Source: Rhodovulum sp. P5
GTDB taxonomy: Bacteria > Pseudomonadota > Alphaproteobacteria > Rhodobacterales > Rhodobacteraceae
Reading direction: 5' to 3'
NCBI RefSeq assembly: GCF_002079305.1
Contig: NZ_CP015039.1
Coordinates: 1,819,501-1,883,500 of the forward strand
DNA length: 64,000 nucleotides
In this document: positions 56,424 to 64,000 of the stretch, piece after piece
How positions within the stretch are numbered: position 1 is the stretch's first letter
Layout: each line of letters starts with the position of its first letter
The notes under the pieces: generated by a model
Told to the model about the DNA's origin: nothing
What the model saw: only the letters and a program-made list of their open reading frames with translations
Databases searched by the model: none
Made by a program: the position numbers and the translations under genes

Positions 56424-58115
56424 CAATTCGGTCTGGACCCGGGCAGAGGTTGGCCTGAACGCGCTGGCCGTCGACCCGGCGGGGCTGGGCGGCATGTGGC
56501 TGCGCGCCCGGTCCGGCCCGGTCCGCGATCGTGTGACGGCGGCCCTGTCGGGGCTGCCGCTGCCGCAAAAACGCCTGCACCCGTCGATCGGCGATGACCA
56601 GCTTTTCGGCGGGATCGACCTGACCGCGACGCTGTCAAGCGGCCGGCTGGTGCAGCGCAAAGGCCTTTTGGCCGATCCTGCAACGCTTGTCCTGCCGATG
56701 GCGGAACGGACCCAGCCGGGGCTGGCCGCACGTCTGGCCGGGGCGATGGATCAGGGCGCGGGCCATTGCCTGATCGCGCTGGATGAAGGGGCAGAGCCGG
56801 AAGAGGCGCTGCCCACCGCGCTGACCGACCGCCTGGCGCTGCATGTGGACCTTGACGCCCTGCCCTATGGCGAGACCGAGGACATCGTGCTGGACCAGGA
56901 CGCGCTGGCCGAGGCCCGGGCGCGCCTGCCCAAAATCCGCGCCGCCGACAAGGTGCTGGAGGATCTGACGCTGTTGGCGATCCGGCTAGGCGTGGATTCC
57001 CTGCGCGCGCCGATGCTGGCGCTGCGCTGTGCCCGTGCGCTGGCCGCCATCGCCGGGAATGACGAGGTCGAGGCCGACGACCTGACCGCCGCGGTGCAAC
57101 TGGTGCTGGGCCCCGCGCCACCCAGTTTCCCGAAGATGAGCCGGAGGATCAGCCGCCCCCCGACCAACCGCCCCCACCGGAAGAGGAACCCGACAAGGGC
57201 GAGAACGAGGATCAGGGCGAAACCCAGTCGCTGGAAGACCTGCCGCTTCAGGACATCCTGCTGGAGGCCGCCAAAGCCACCCTGCCCGCCGATCTTCTGG
57301 CCTCTCTCGCCACGAAACGCGCCAACCGGGGTGCGGCGGGCAGTGCCGGGGCCGGGGCCAAGATCAAGGGCAACCGCCGGGGCCGCCCGATCCCGTCCCG
57401 TCAGGGCCGGCTGGAGACCGGCTCTCGCCTTGACGTCATTGCCACGCTGCGCGCAGCGGCGCCCTGGCAGACGATCCGCAAGCGCGAATCCCGGTTCGAG
57501 CGGAACCTGCATATCCGCACGGACGATTTCCGCATCAAGCGGTTCGAGGAAAAATCCGACCGGCTGCTGATCTTCGTCGTCGATGCCTCCGGCTCTGCCG
57601 CGATGACCCGGCTGGCAGAGGCCAAGGGCGCGGTGGAACTGCTGCTGGCCGAGGCCTATGCGCGGCGCGACCATGTGGCGCTGGTGTCCTTCCGCGGGGA
57701 GGAGGCGGAACTGTTGCTGCCCCCCACCCGGTCGCTGGTGCAGACCAAGCGGCGGCTGGCCGCCCTGCCCGGCGGTGGCGGCACGCCGATGGCCGCGGGT
57801 CTGAAGACCGCGCTTGAGGTCGCCATTCAGGCCAAGGGCCGGGGCATGACGCCTACGGTGGCGCTGTTGACCGACGGGCGGGCGAATATCGCGCTGGACG
57901 GCACCCCGAACCGGGCGCTGGCGGCCGAGGACGCGCAGAAGATGGCGACGGCCATCCGCTTCAACGGGTTCCCGTCGATGGTCATCGATATGGGCAACCG
58001 GCCGGAACGCTCGCTCAAGGCGCTGGCCGACACGCTGGGCGGGCCCTATATCCCGTTGCCGAGGGCCGATTCAAACCGGCTCTCTTCCGCTGTATCGGCT
58101 GCGCTCGACGCCTAG
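56410..58115 (+). pseudogene. bchD: magnesium chelatase subunit D with apparent -1 frameshift
   Basis: BchD organises the BchI motor. The GTG at 56410 (ribosome site GAGGAGG) opens a frame encoding the AAA-like N-terminal domain up to VQLVLGP. The protein then continues one frame back as RATQFPEDEPEDQPP, an acidic Pro-rich linker, LPLQDILLEAAKATLPADLL and the VWA domain (FVVDASGSAA, LLTDGRAN), ending at 58115. Total would be about 568 residues, normal for BchD. The switch is at GGGCCCC (57108-57114). The unshifted frame instead ends at 57570 in an arginine/proline-rich tail. Options are one C missing by sequencing error, a real mutation, or programmed -1 slippage, since the heptamer G GGC CCC is in the slippery phase. 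Confidence 0.9.
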
Positions 58116-58124
58116 AGGTGCCCC

Positions 58125-58988
58125 ATGGACTGGACCCGGGACGGAACCGATTGGCCGAACCGGGACCAGTCCCGCTTCGTCCGCCACCGCCCCCATTACT
58201 GGCATATCCAGCAGGCCGGCGCCGGCCCTGTGGTGCTGCTGCTGCACGGCACCGGGGCGGCCACCCACAGTTGGCGTGACGTCTTTCCCCTGCTTGCGCG
58301 TGATTTCACGGTGGTCGCGCTCGACCTGCCCGGGCAGGGCTTTACCAAGCTGGGCGCCCGCCAGAGGTGCAGCCTTGATGCGATGAGCAAGGACATCTCG
58401 GGCCTGTTGCTGGCCGAGGATCTGTTGCCCGATGCCATCGTCGGCCATTCGGCCGGCGCGGCGCTGGGGCTGCGGATGGTGCGCGATCTGGCCAGACCGC
58501 CCAGGGCGATTGTCGGAATCAACGCCGCGCTTGAAAACTTCAAGGGGGCGGCGGGGTTCCTGTTTCCAATGATGGCCCGCCTGATGGCGCTGAACCCGTT
58601 CTCGGCCCCCGAAATCTCCCGCTGGCTGGGCAATGCGACGGGGGTGGAAACGATGATCGCCGGCATCGGCAGCCGCTTGTCGCCAGAGGGTCTGGCGCTG
58701 TACCGGCGGCTGGTGGCGGACCGGCACCATACCGATGCCACGCTTGCCATGGTGTCCCAGTGGTCGCTGGAGGGGTTGCAGCACGACCTGCCCGGAATCG
58801 AGGTGCCGACGCTTCTGATGGTGGGAGAAAAGGACCGGGCGGTGCCGCCGTCCAGTTCGGCCGATGCCGCGAAACGGTTGCCGCAGGCAGAGTTGCTGTG
58901 CTTTCCCGGTCTCGGGCATCTGGCCCATGAAGAGGCGCCAGAGGATGTGACCCGCGAAATCGGGGCTTTCCTTTCACGACACTTTTGA
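58125..58988 (+). CDS. bchO: BchO, alpha/beta-fold putative Mg chelatase accessory protein
   Basis: 287-residue alpha/beta-hydrolase-fold protein found after bchID in proteobacterial PGCs. It has the nucleophile elbow GHSAGA, an oxyanion region LLHGTGAATHSW and a C-terminal GLGHLAHEEAP with a His. Its role is unproven; the name reflects cluster position. GAGG precedes the ATG; it begins 9 nt after bchD. Confidence 0.9.
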   Translation: MDWTRDGTDWPNRDQSRFVRHRPHYWHIQQAGAGPVVLLLHGTGAATHSWRDVFPLLARDFTVVALDLPGQGFTKLGARQRCSLDAMSKDISGLLLAEDLLPDAIVGHSAGAALGLRMVRDLARPPRAIVGINAALENFKGAAGFLFPMMARLMALNPFSAPEISRWLGNATGVETMIAGIGSRLSPEGLALYRRLVADRHHTDATLAMVSQWSLEGLQHDLPGIEVPTLLMVGEKDRAVPPSSSADAAKRLPQAELLCFPGLGHLAHEEAPEDVTREIGAFLSRHF

Positions 58989-58996
58989 ACGGCAAA

Positions 58997-59020
58997 GGCC
59001 GCCGGCATCTGCCAGCGGCC
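58997..59020. terminator. hairpin between convergent bchO and cycA
   Basis: GGCCGC(C)GG / CC(A)GCGGCC stem with a short loop fills the centre of the 59-nt gap between the two stops. No strong T tract on either strand, so it may act bidirectionally or as a decay barrier. Confidence 0.45.
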
Positions 59021-59047
59021 CTGCAAACCTGAGATCGAACAGGCGCC

Positions 59048-59485
59048 TTAGTCGGAGGAGCCGAGGCTGTTCAGATAGGCGTAGACGTCAATCGATTCCT
59101 GCTCCTTGCGGACCTTGTGGGTCATCGCGCCGCGGGCCTTGGGGTCGCCCAGGTAATCGCGGAGGAACGCGGTCGGGTCCTGCGTGTAGGTCACGAAATG
59201 CGCCTCATCCCAGACAAGGCCCTTCTCGCCCGCTTCTTCCATCGACTTGGAATATTTGAAGTCTTCCACGGCACCGGCATGGCGGCCGGGCACCTTGTAG
59301 AGGTTCGGACCGACCTTGGCGTTGCGGCCGGCCAGCGTTTCGCCGGCGTCGTTCACGACCACATGGCAGGTGATGCACTGCTTGAACGCCTTTTCACCGG
59401 CGGCCACGTCGCCCGATGCGTCAGCGGCCAGCGACGGGCCGGCGATCATGAGGGCGGCAGCAGCAACAGCGAGTTTCGAAGTCAT
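59048..59485 (-). CDS. cycA: cytochrome c2
   Basis: 145-residue periplasmic monoheme cytochrome. A signal peptide (about 1-21) ends LAAD. The heme site is CITCH (37-41) and the axial Met is Met121 (GAMTHKV). Sequence blocks such as LAGRNAKVGPNLY and GLVWDEAHFVTYTQDPTAFL are those of Rhodobacter c2. It shuttles electrons from the bc1 complex to PufC/the reaction centre. It has its own 172-nt upstream region; hemA, often next to cycA in Rhodobacter, is not here. Confidence 0.95.
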   Translation of the reverse strand: MTSKLAVAAAALMIAGPSLAADASGDVAAGEKAFKQCITCHVVVNDAGETLAGRNAKVGPNLYKVPGRHAGAVEDFKYSKSMEEAGEKGLVWDEAHFVTYTQDPTAFLRDYLGDPKARGAMTHKVRKEQESIDVYAYLNSLGSSD

Positions 59486-59657
59486 AAAGTCTCTCCCTGA
59501 CTCGATTTATCCGGTGCATACCATGGGGTGCTGCGGCGGTAACGTCAAACGCAAATAGTCAAGCCTTGCAACCGAAAGCGGCTAATTTGCATGGATTCCA
59601 AGTCTCTGCCCCCACGACAATGCCGCCGCTTACCGAGACGGCACACCAACGGCGCGA

Positions 59658-60476
59658 TCAGATGCCGCGCAGGTCCTTGCGCCGGATCTCGGCTTTCTCG
59701 GCCACCGGCTTTTCCGGCAGCATCCAGCGCCAAAGCTTCTGATCCGGCAGGGGCAGGACCATCAGCCAGTGTTCCAGAAGCGCCAGCGCCGTGATCGCGG
59801 ACAAGAGCGCAAAGCCGACCGTATCCGCCGTTGTCTGCGCGGAATAGAGGCGTTCGAGCCAGCAGAACACCGCGAAACTGAGAAACGACACCGATAGCGG
59901 GAAAAGCCAGTTCAGCTTGGCAATCCGGAAATGGCTGGGCAGATGGGCCAGCGGGGCCGGCAGAAACTCTACATTGATCTTGGGCACGCCCAGAAACAGG
60001 TTCAGCTTCGCCGAGATGCGCGCGAAGAACAGAACGATGAACGTCCATAGCCCGACGGTGTTCGGGGCATCCTGGCTGGTCAGCAGCATCGCCAGCAGAA
60101 TCGCGACCAGAAGCGTTTCGTGATAGGCGATCGTGCCATAGGCGCGCAGGAATCTTTCCCACCCTTTCGCCCTGTCATGGCAATGGGTGGTGTTGGGGCC
60201 GGTGACGATGCCGGTCAGAAAGGCCAGTTCGACCCAGCCCCAGATCAGGATCGCGGCAAGAAAGGCAAGGTAGGACGTCGCCACATGTTCGACATGGCGG
60301 GTCAGTTCGAACAGCCACACGCCACCGCCAAGGGCCGGAAGCCCCATGATGGTGGCGCGCAGATGGGCCAGGTGGCCCCTGTGTTCGGCGTGGCGCACGA
60401 CAATCAGGATCGCCCCGGTGGAAAACCACCAGATGAACAGGGCCGCAAGCGCCGCGAACCACGCCGTCGAAATCAA
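59658..60476 (-). CDS. puhE: PuhE, photosynthetic complex assembly protein
   Basis: 272-residue integral membrane protein with about seven helices, of the PGC-specific DUF3623/photosynthetic assembly protein 2 family. Characteristic are LTGIVTGPNTTHCHDRAKGW and ARISAKLNLFLGVPKINVEFLP. Mutants in Rhodobacter show altered reaction-centre and antenna levels. Its start overlaps acsF by 4 nt. The C-terminal tail is cytoplasmic and charged. Confidence 0.93.
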   Translation of the reverse strand: MISTAWFAALAALFIWWFSTGAILIVVRHAEHRGHLAHLRATIMGLPALGGGVWLFELTRHVEHVATSYLAFLAAILIWGWVELAFLTGIVTGPNTTHCHDRAKGWERFLRAYGTIAYHETLLVAILLAMLLTSQDAPNTVGLWTFIVLFFARISAKLNLFLGVPKINVEFLPAPLAHLPSHFRIAKLNWLFPLSVSFLSFAVFCWLERLYSAQTTADTVGFALLSAITALALLEHWLMVLPLPDQKLWRWMLPEKPVAEKAEIRRKDLRGI

Positions 60477-61588
60477 TACACAGGCTCCAATCGTGTGGAG
60501 GCGGGCACGTCATGGTGCACCGCCGGGATGGTAAAGAGCATCGCAAAGGCCCAGACCGCGCGGGCCGACCCCGCCCATTCGCGCAGTTTGCCGGACAGCC
60601 CGCCGGACTGCTTGCCATCATCCACCTGAAGCGAGGCCGCCTGCAGCGCGCGCAGACCCTTGGCCCAGCGGGGATGGTCGATGTCCAGCGTGATCGGGAA
60701 GATCTGCTTGGACATCTCGGATGTCTTGCGGAAGACCTCATGCCCGAACGCGTCGGGGTCGATGCCGACCGCCTTGTGAAAGGCCGGGCGCTGGTGGTCG
60801 CGGACATGCATCGTGGCATACACGGCGGTCAGGAAGAACTTGATCCACCACACATTGCCGCCAGAGGTCAGTTTGGGGTCGGTCTTCATCAGCAGCGCGA
60901 ATGCCTCCCCATGGCGGAACTCATCCCCGCACCATTCCTCGAACCACTTGAAGATCGGGTGGAACCGCTTGTCGGGATGCGCCTGAAGATGGCGGAAGAT
61001 GGTGATATAGCGGGCATAGCCGATCTTTTCCGACAGGTAGGTGGCGTAGTAGATGAACTTGGGCCTGAAATACGTATACTTTTTCTTCTGAGTTAGAAAC
61101 CCCAGGTTGACGGCAATGCCGGCCTCGCGCAGGGCGTCGTTGATGAACCCCGCATGCCGGGCCTCGTCCCGCGCCATCAGCTGAAACAACTCGGTGACGT
61201 CCTTGTTGCTGCCGCGGCGTTTCATTTCCTTGTAAAGGACACAGCCAGAGAATTCGGCGGTGCAGGAACTGATCAGGAAATCGATGAATTCCTTTTTCAG
61301 CTCGGGCTCCATCCCATCCCAGTCGACATGGTCCCAGTTCTCGTCCTTGCGGAAATGGCCCTTGTTGGGGTCGGCCTGCATCTCGGCGATCAGCGCGTCC
61401 CAGTCGGTGCGAACCGGGGTGACGTCGATGGCGTCCAGCGCCTCGAAATCGGTGGTGTAGAAGCGCGGGGTCAGCAGGGTGTCCTGCATGGCCACGGCGG
61501 TCGCGCTTTCGCTGTCAAGGACGGCCTGCGCCTCTTGAATCGCAAGACCTTCTTCGACGGTGGTCGCGTCGGCGGTATGGACATTCAT
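60473..61588 (-). CDS. acsF: oxygen-dependent Mg-protoporphyrin IX monomethyl ester cyclase
   Basis: 371-residue di-iron monooxygenase that closes ring E of bacteriochlorophyll using O2. The carboxylate/His ligands are in SCTAEFSGCVLYKEM, ARDEARHAGF and CGDEFRHGEAF. The ATG at 61588 (MNVHTADATTVEEG) is chosen; it overlaps the upstream small gene by 4 nt. Its place in the puh operon shows that bacteriochlorophyll can be made aerobically. The O2-independent cyclase BchE is not in the window. Confidence 0.96.
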   Translation of the reverse strand: MNVHTADATTVEEGLAIQEAQAVLDSESATAVAMQDTLLTPRFYTTDFEALDAIDVTPVRTDWDALIAEMQADPNKGHFRKDENWDHVDWDGMEPELKKEFIDFLISSCTAEFSGCVLYKEMKRRGSNKDVTELFQLMARDEARHAGFINDALREAGIAVNLGFLTQKKKYTYFRPKFIYYATYLSEKIGYARYITIFRHLQAHPDKRFHPIFKWFEEWCGDEFRHGEAFALLMKTDPKLTSGGNVWWIKFFLTAVYATMHVRDHQRPAFHKAVGIDPDAFGHEVFRKTSEMSKQIFPITLDIDHPRWAKGLRALQAASLQVDDGKQSGGLSGKLREWAGSARAVWAFAMLFTIPAVHHDVPASTRLEPVY

Positions 61589-61881
61589 AGCGTGGCCTCC
61601 CCGGAGAAGGAGAATTCGCACAGTTCCATGAATTCCAGATCGCCGGTCATCCGCGTCCACAGGCGCTGCAGGGCGTTGGCGCGGGTAATGGTGGCGACGC
61701 GGTCCTCGATCACGACCTCGCCATAGGGGGCCATGATCTCGGGGCCATGAACCAAAACTTCGTCGCCCGGATGGACGACGGCCCCGTTATTGAAGCGCAG
61801 ATGCGCGTGAAGACTTTCGAACTTATGGGAAACTTCAACCGTGCACGGTGCAGTCTCCCTCTCCCGGGTGAATAGTCCCAT
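61585..61881 (-). CDS. small PGC-associated conserved protein of unknown function
   Basis: 98-residue soluble protein between puhC and acsF. No signal peptide. A central small-barrel-like segment (AVVHPGDEVLVHGPEIMAPYGE) precedes a helix (ANALQRLWTRMTGDLEFMELCEF). The stop overlaps the acsF start by 4 nt, so the two are translationally coupled. I recognise it only as the small protein seen at this place in related PGCs; no function is known to me. The coupling suggests a role with the cyclase or assembly factors. Confidence 0.75.
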   Translation of the reverse strand: MGLFTRERETAPCTVEVSHKFESLHAHLRFNNGAVVHPGDEVLVHGPEIMAPYGEVVIEDRVATITRANALQRLWTRMTGDLEFMELCEFSFSGEATL

Positions 61882-61932
61882 CTTCTGGTTCCCTGTTTTT
61901 TGTGATGAGGGGCATGTTCCCGATCCCCTCGG

Positions 61933-62400
61933 TCAGTCCAGCAGCCGCGCGAAAGCTGCCTTGTTGTCGGCGCCGAAACCGACAAGCTCTGCCCGCCAAC
62001 CGGTCAGGTCGTCGAACATAGAAATGCGCCCGCTTTCATAGCGGACAAGCCGTACGGGGGCATCCATCGGGGCGTCGATCTTGCCACGCTCCCGCTGAAG
62101 AACCCGCCAGATACCGGCGACAAACCCGCCCTTGTCGGCAGGGAACTCGTGAATCACATTTCCTTCGGTGTCATACACCGTGGCCGCCCCCGTCATGCTG
62201 CCCACAAGCACGACCTGCCGCTCTGCGGCGATCGGTTCGGCCAGATCCGGCATCGCCTCCAGCGGGCGGTCGGTGAACCGCGCATAGCCGGCAATCAGCA
62301 GCGCGACCAAGCAAAGGGCCAACATGCCCTTCAGCAGAAACGGGGGGATTTTCTCGTCATCCGGATGGACGGGAGGCTTGTTCGATTTTCTTGCGGCCAT
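61933..62400 (-). CDS. puhC: PuhC, reaction centre/LH1 assembly factor
   Basis: 155-residue membrane protein with one N-terminal helix (about 22-41, FLLKGMLALCLVALLIAGYA) and a periplasmic domain containing ADKGGFVAGIWRVLQRER and VRLVRYESGRISMFDDLTGW, the family signature. It is needed for full levels of the RC-LH1 complex. It starts 3 nt after the puhB stop and lies 51 nt before the small conserved gene. Confidence 0.93.
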   Translation of the reverse strand: MAARKSNKPPVHPDDEKIPPFLLKGMLALCLVALLIAGYARFTDRPLEAMPDLAEPIAAERQVVLVGSMTGAATVYDTEGNVIHEFPADKGGFVAGIWRVLQRERGKIDAPMDAPVRLVRYESGRISMFDDLTGWRAELVGFGADNKAAFARLLD

Positions 62401-62403
62401 GTT

Positions 62404-63036
62404 CTACTCCGCAGCCACCGTGTCGTCGTCGGTGATGCGCGTCAGCTTGGGTTCGGCAACCCGCGTTTCCGCCGCTTCGGCAATCAGCCGCGCGACCTTG
62501 GCCGCGTCAGGGATGCAGCGGAACGCGGGTTCCGTACGGGCCATCCGCCACGGGCGGACATGCGGCCACGTCATGAGATAGGAGAACCGGGTGGTTCCCA
62601 TCAGTTCGAATGCAATGGTGCCCGTCCCGGATTTGCGCAGGTCAAGCCCTGCATTGCCGATCCAGGTGTAGGGCAGGTTCAGCGTCATCGACAGCGCCGC
62701 ACCGATGCGCAGCGCAACACGCCGGTTGGTGACGGTATATACCGTCGCCTTGGCCTGGACGAGGGCCGTGAGCATGAGAAGCCCACACACCACGGCCCCC
62801 AGGACCAGGAAGAACGAAGACGCGACCGCCGCCTGAGACAAGGACATCGTCTCGGTGGCGACGATCATGCGCCAGAGAAACAGCACGACGAAATATCCGG
62901 CCACCCAGTAAAGCGCGAGCGCCTCGCGGGCCAGTGCCCACCAGTCGGGTGCCCCCTGCCAGAGGATTTCCTCCCCCTCTGGCAGGTTTTCGGGCAGACC
63001 CTTGATAGGCTCAAAGTCGAAATCGTCGTGGGACAT
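62404..63036 (-). CDS. puhB: PuhB, reaction centre assembly factor
   Basis: 210-residue membrane protein with about three helices, carrying the PH-like domain of this family (LPEGEEILWQGAPDWWALAREAL and KATVYTVTNRRVALRIGAAL). It assists reaction-centre assembly, probably at the H subunit. Gap to puhA 17 nt. The acidic C-terminus is cytoplasmic. Confidence 0.93.
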   Translation of the reverse strand: MSHDDFDFEPIKGLPENLPEGEEILWQGAPDWWALAREALALYWVAGYFVVLFLWRMIVATETMSLSQAAVASSFFLVLGAVVCGLLMLTALVQAKATVYTVTNRRVALRIGAALSMTLNLPYTWIGNAGLDLRKSGTGTIAFELMGTTRFSYLMTWPHVRPWRMARTEPAFRCIPDAAKVARLIAEAAETRVAEPKLTRITDDDTVAAE

Positions 63037-63053
63037 GCGTCCGGTCCGTTTCC

Positions 63054-63842
63054 TCAGAGTTGGAACTGCGCGTCAAGCCGCTCGTCGATGTCGGCGTAAA
63101 GCTTGCCGCCGGCGTAGTAGGCGCTGACCTTTTCCTCTTCCAGCTTGGTGACCTGGGTCGAGGATTTGATGGTCGGCACATTGGCGAAGTGCTTGCCGTA
63201 GATCGAGTGCACCATCACCTTTTTCTGGAAGAAGCCGATACGGGCCAGCGGCATCGGCAGCAGGCGGCGGCCGCCACCATGGGCGCCGTCGAGTTCCAGT
63301 TCCAGATAGCGCACGACGGCTTCCGGTTCGTCCACCCACATGTCGACGATCTTGCCGACGATTTCGCCATCGGCGGCCTCGACGGGCATGCCGCGCGGAT
63401 CGCGACCGGCGCTGACCTTGAACGATTTCAGCGAGGCCAGCGGCACGATTTTCGGATGGCCCTGACCGGTCAGTTCCGGCTCATCCTCACGGGCACACCA
63501 CGCGGCCGGGCCGACGCCGTCGATCATCGGATCGCCGGTGGGAACCAGCGGGTAGCCGTTGTTCGGGTTGGTTTTCTTGAGCGGCAGATTCGCGTTGCGC
63601 GGATCGGTCTTGCCGTTCGGCACGGTCAGTTCACCCTTGCCGTGGGGCAGGATGAAGGTTTTTTCCGCGGGAAGCGGGAACATGCCCTGGTTCGGCGCGG
63701 GATTGCCCGCCTCGTCTTCCAGGGGATAGCCTTCATGCATGTTCATGCGCTGGAGGTGGAATACCAGCCCAGCGAAGAACAGCCAGAACGACCAGATCGC
63801 CAAGGCGGCCAGATCGAAGTTTCCAAAGAATGCGTTGACCAT
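63054..63842 (-). CDS. puhA: photosynthetic reaction centre H subunit
   Basis: 262-residue subunit with one N-terminal membrane helix (about 11-31), the periplasmic start FGNFDLAALAIWSFWLFF and a PRC-barrel cytoplasmic domain (GEIVGKIVDMWVDEPEAVVRYLE). Arg/Glu-rich surface residues support proton delivery to QB. The end (KLYADIDERLDAQ) is typical. GGAGG precedes the ATG; lhaA ends 17 nt upstream, so they share a transcript. Confidence 0.96.
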   Translation of the reverse strand: MVNAFFGNFDLAALAIWSFWLFFAGLVFHLQRMNMHEGYPLEDEAGNPAPNQGMFPLPAEKTFILPHGKGELTVPNGKTDPRNANLPLKKTNPNNGYPLVPTGDPMIDGVGPAAWCAREDEPELTGQGHPKIVPLASLKSFKVSAGRDPRGMPVEAADGEIVGKIVDMWVDEPEAVVRYLELELDGAHGGGRRLLPMPLARIGFFQKKVMVHSIYGKHFANVPTIKSSTQVTKLEEEKVSAYYAGGKLYADIDERLDAQFQL

Positions 63843-63859
63843 TGGTTCGGTCCTCCAGG

Positions 63860-64000
63860 TCAGGTTGGGAAGTCGGCCAGCCCGATCTTGGCCGAGGAAT
63901 CCCTGTTGGGATGGTTGCTGTCCTGTGGCCGCACGAGCGGCCCCAAGGCAATGAGTGTCACGAAGAGCAAGACGATCTCAATGTGGTAGACCGCCGCGTA
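63860..64000 (-). CDS. lhaA: LhaA, LH1 assembly factor (C-terminal 46 residues)
   Basis: Only the last 46 codons are inside the window; the N-terminus lies beyond the right edge. The sequence YAAVYHIEIVLLFVTLIALG followed by PLV is the last membrane helix of the PucC/LhaA major-facilitator family, with a hydrophilic tail ending ADFPT. LhaA shields newly made bacteriochlorophyll for LH1 assembly. It precedes puhA, as in other Rhodobacteraceae. Confidence 0.85.
   Translation of the reverse strand, partial: YAAVYHIEIVLLFVTLIALGPLVRPQDSNHPNRDSSAKIGLADFPT

Overview
The window is a high-GC chromosomal segment from a phototrophic alphaproteobacterium of the Rhodobacteraceae. The evidence is a contiguous photosynthesis gene cluster (PGC) from about 35.3 kb to the right edge, with the family's usual gene order, short operon overlaps of the ATGA/TGATG type and TGT-N12-ACA (PpsR/CrtJ) operators. 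There is a reaction-centre cytochrome gene (pufC) in place of pufX, the spheroidene-pathway carotenoid genes (crtA, crtB, crtC, crtD, crtE, crtF, crtI), and the oxygen-dependent cyclase acsF. The PufC has only three heme motifs and a Cys where the second heme normally has its Met ligand, a state known from Rhodovulum sulfidophilum. The host could therefore be Rhodovulum-like, but this is not proof of genus.

Left part (1-35.3 kb), mostly housekeeping: a SUV3-like helicase (cut by the left edge), a TPR protein, an SCP2 protein and an alpha/beta hydrolase; a VPLPA-CTERM surface protein; a 2-hydroxyacid dehydrogenase; a DNA exonuclease/ATP-dependent ligase pair; ribD-nrdR; yjbQ; an ubiT-ubiU-ubiV operon for oxygen-independent ubiquinone synthesis behind a perfect FNR-type palindrome; a lipoprotein; a GIY-YIG-like orphan; rpoD and dnaG; a Wza-type polysaccharide export lipoprotein; a dnaE2 lacking its C-terminal domain; a second VPLPA-CTERM protein; an MltB-type transglycosylase; rnr; dapE; a MoxR AAA+/VWA pair; hemP; a chemoreceptor; and an ABC1/UbiB-family kinase-like protein.

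PGC (35.3-64 kb): dxs (isoprenoid precursor supply); the puf operon read leftward as pufQ-B-A-L-M-C behind bchC-X-Y-Z; crtF-crtE (left) facing crtD-crtC (right) across two PpsR sites; tspO; crtB-crtI (left) facing crtA-bchI-bchD-bchO (right) across one PpsR site; then leftward lhaA-puhA-puhB-puhC-orf-acsF-puhE and cycA. Together these make the reaction centre, the LH1 antenna, cytochrome c2, the late bacteriochlorophyll a steps (Mg insertion, cyclase, chlorin reduction, C-3 side chain) and spheroidenone-type carotenoids. The remaining bch genes and the regulators ppsR/ppaA are not in the window and may lie beyond the right edge.

Two genes carry an apparent single-base loss in C/G runs: bchD and the DUF2201/VWA partner of the MoxR ATPase. 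Both are the VWA partner of an AAA+ protein. Sequencing error, real mutation and (for bchD) programmed -1 frameshifting are all possible. Other unexplained signals are a 19-bp palindromic repeat present twice (about 13.2 and 51.3 kb), a 17-bp inverted-repeat element between crtC and tspO, a crtC without a good start codon, and two VPLPA-CTERM genes that each sit beside a disturbed gene 3' end. No rRNA, tRNA, CRISPR array, insertion sequence or prophage was recognised.
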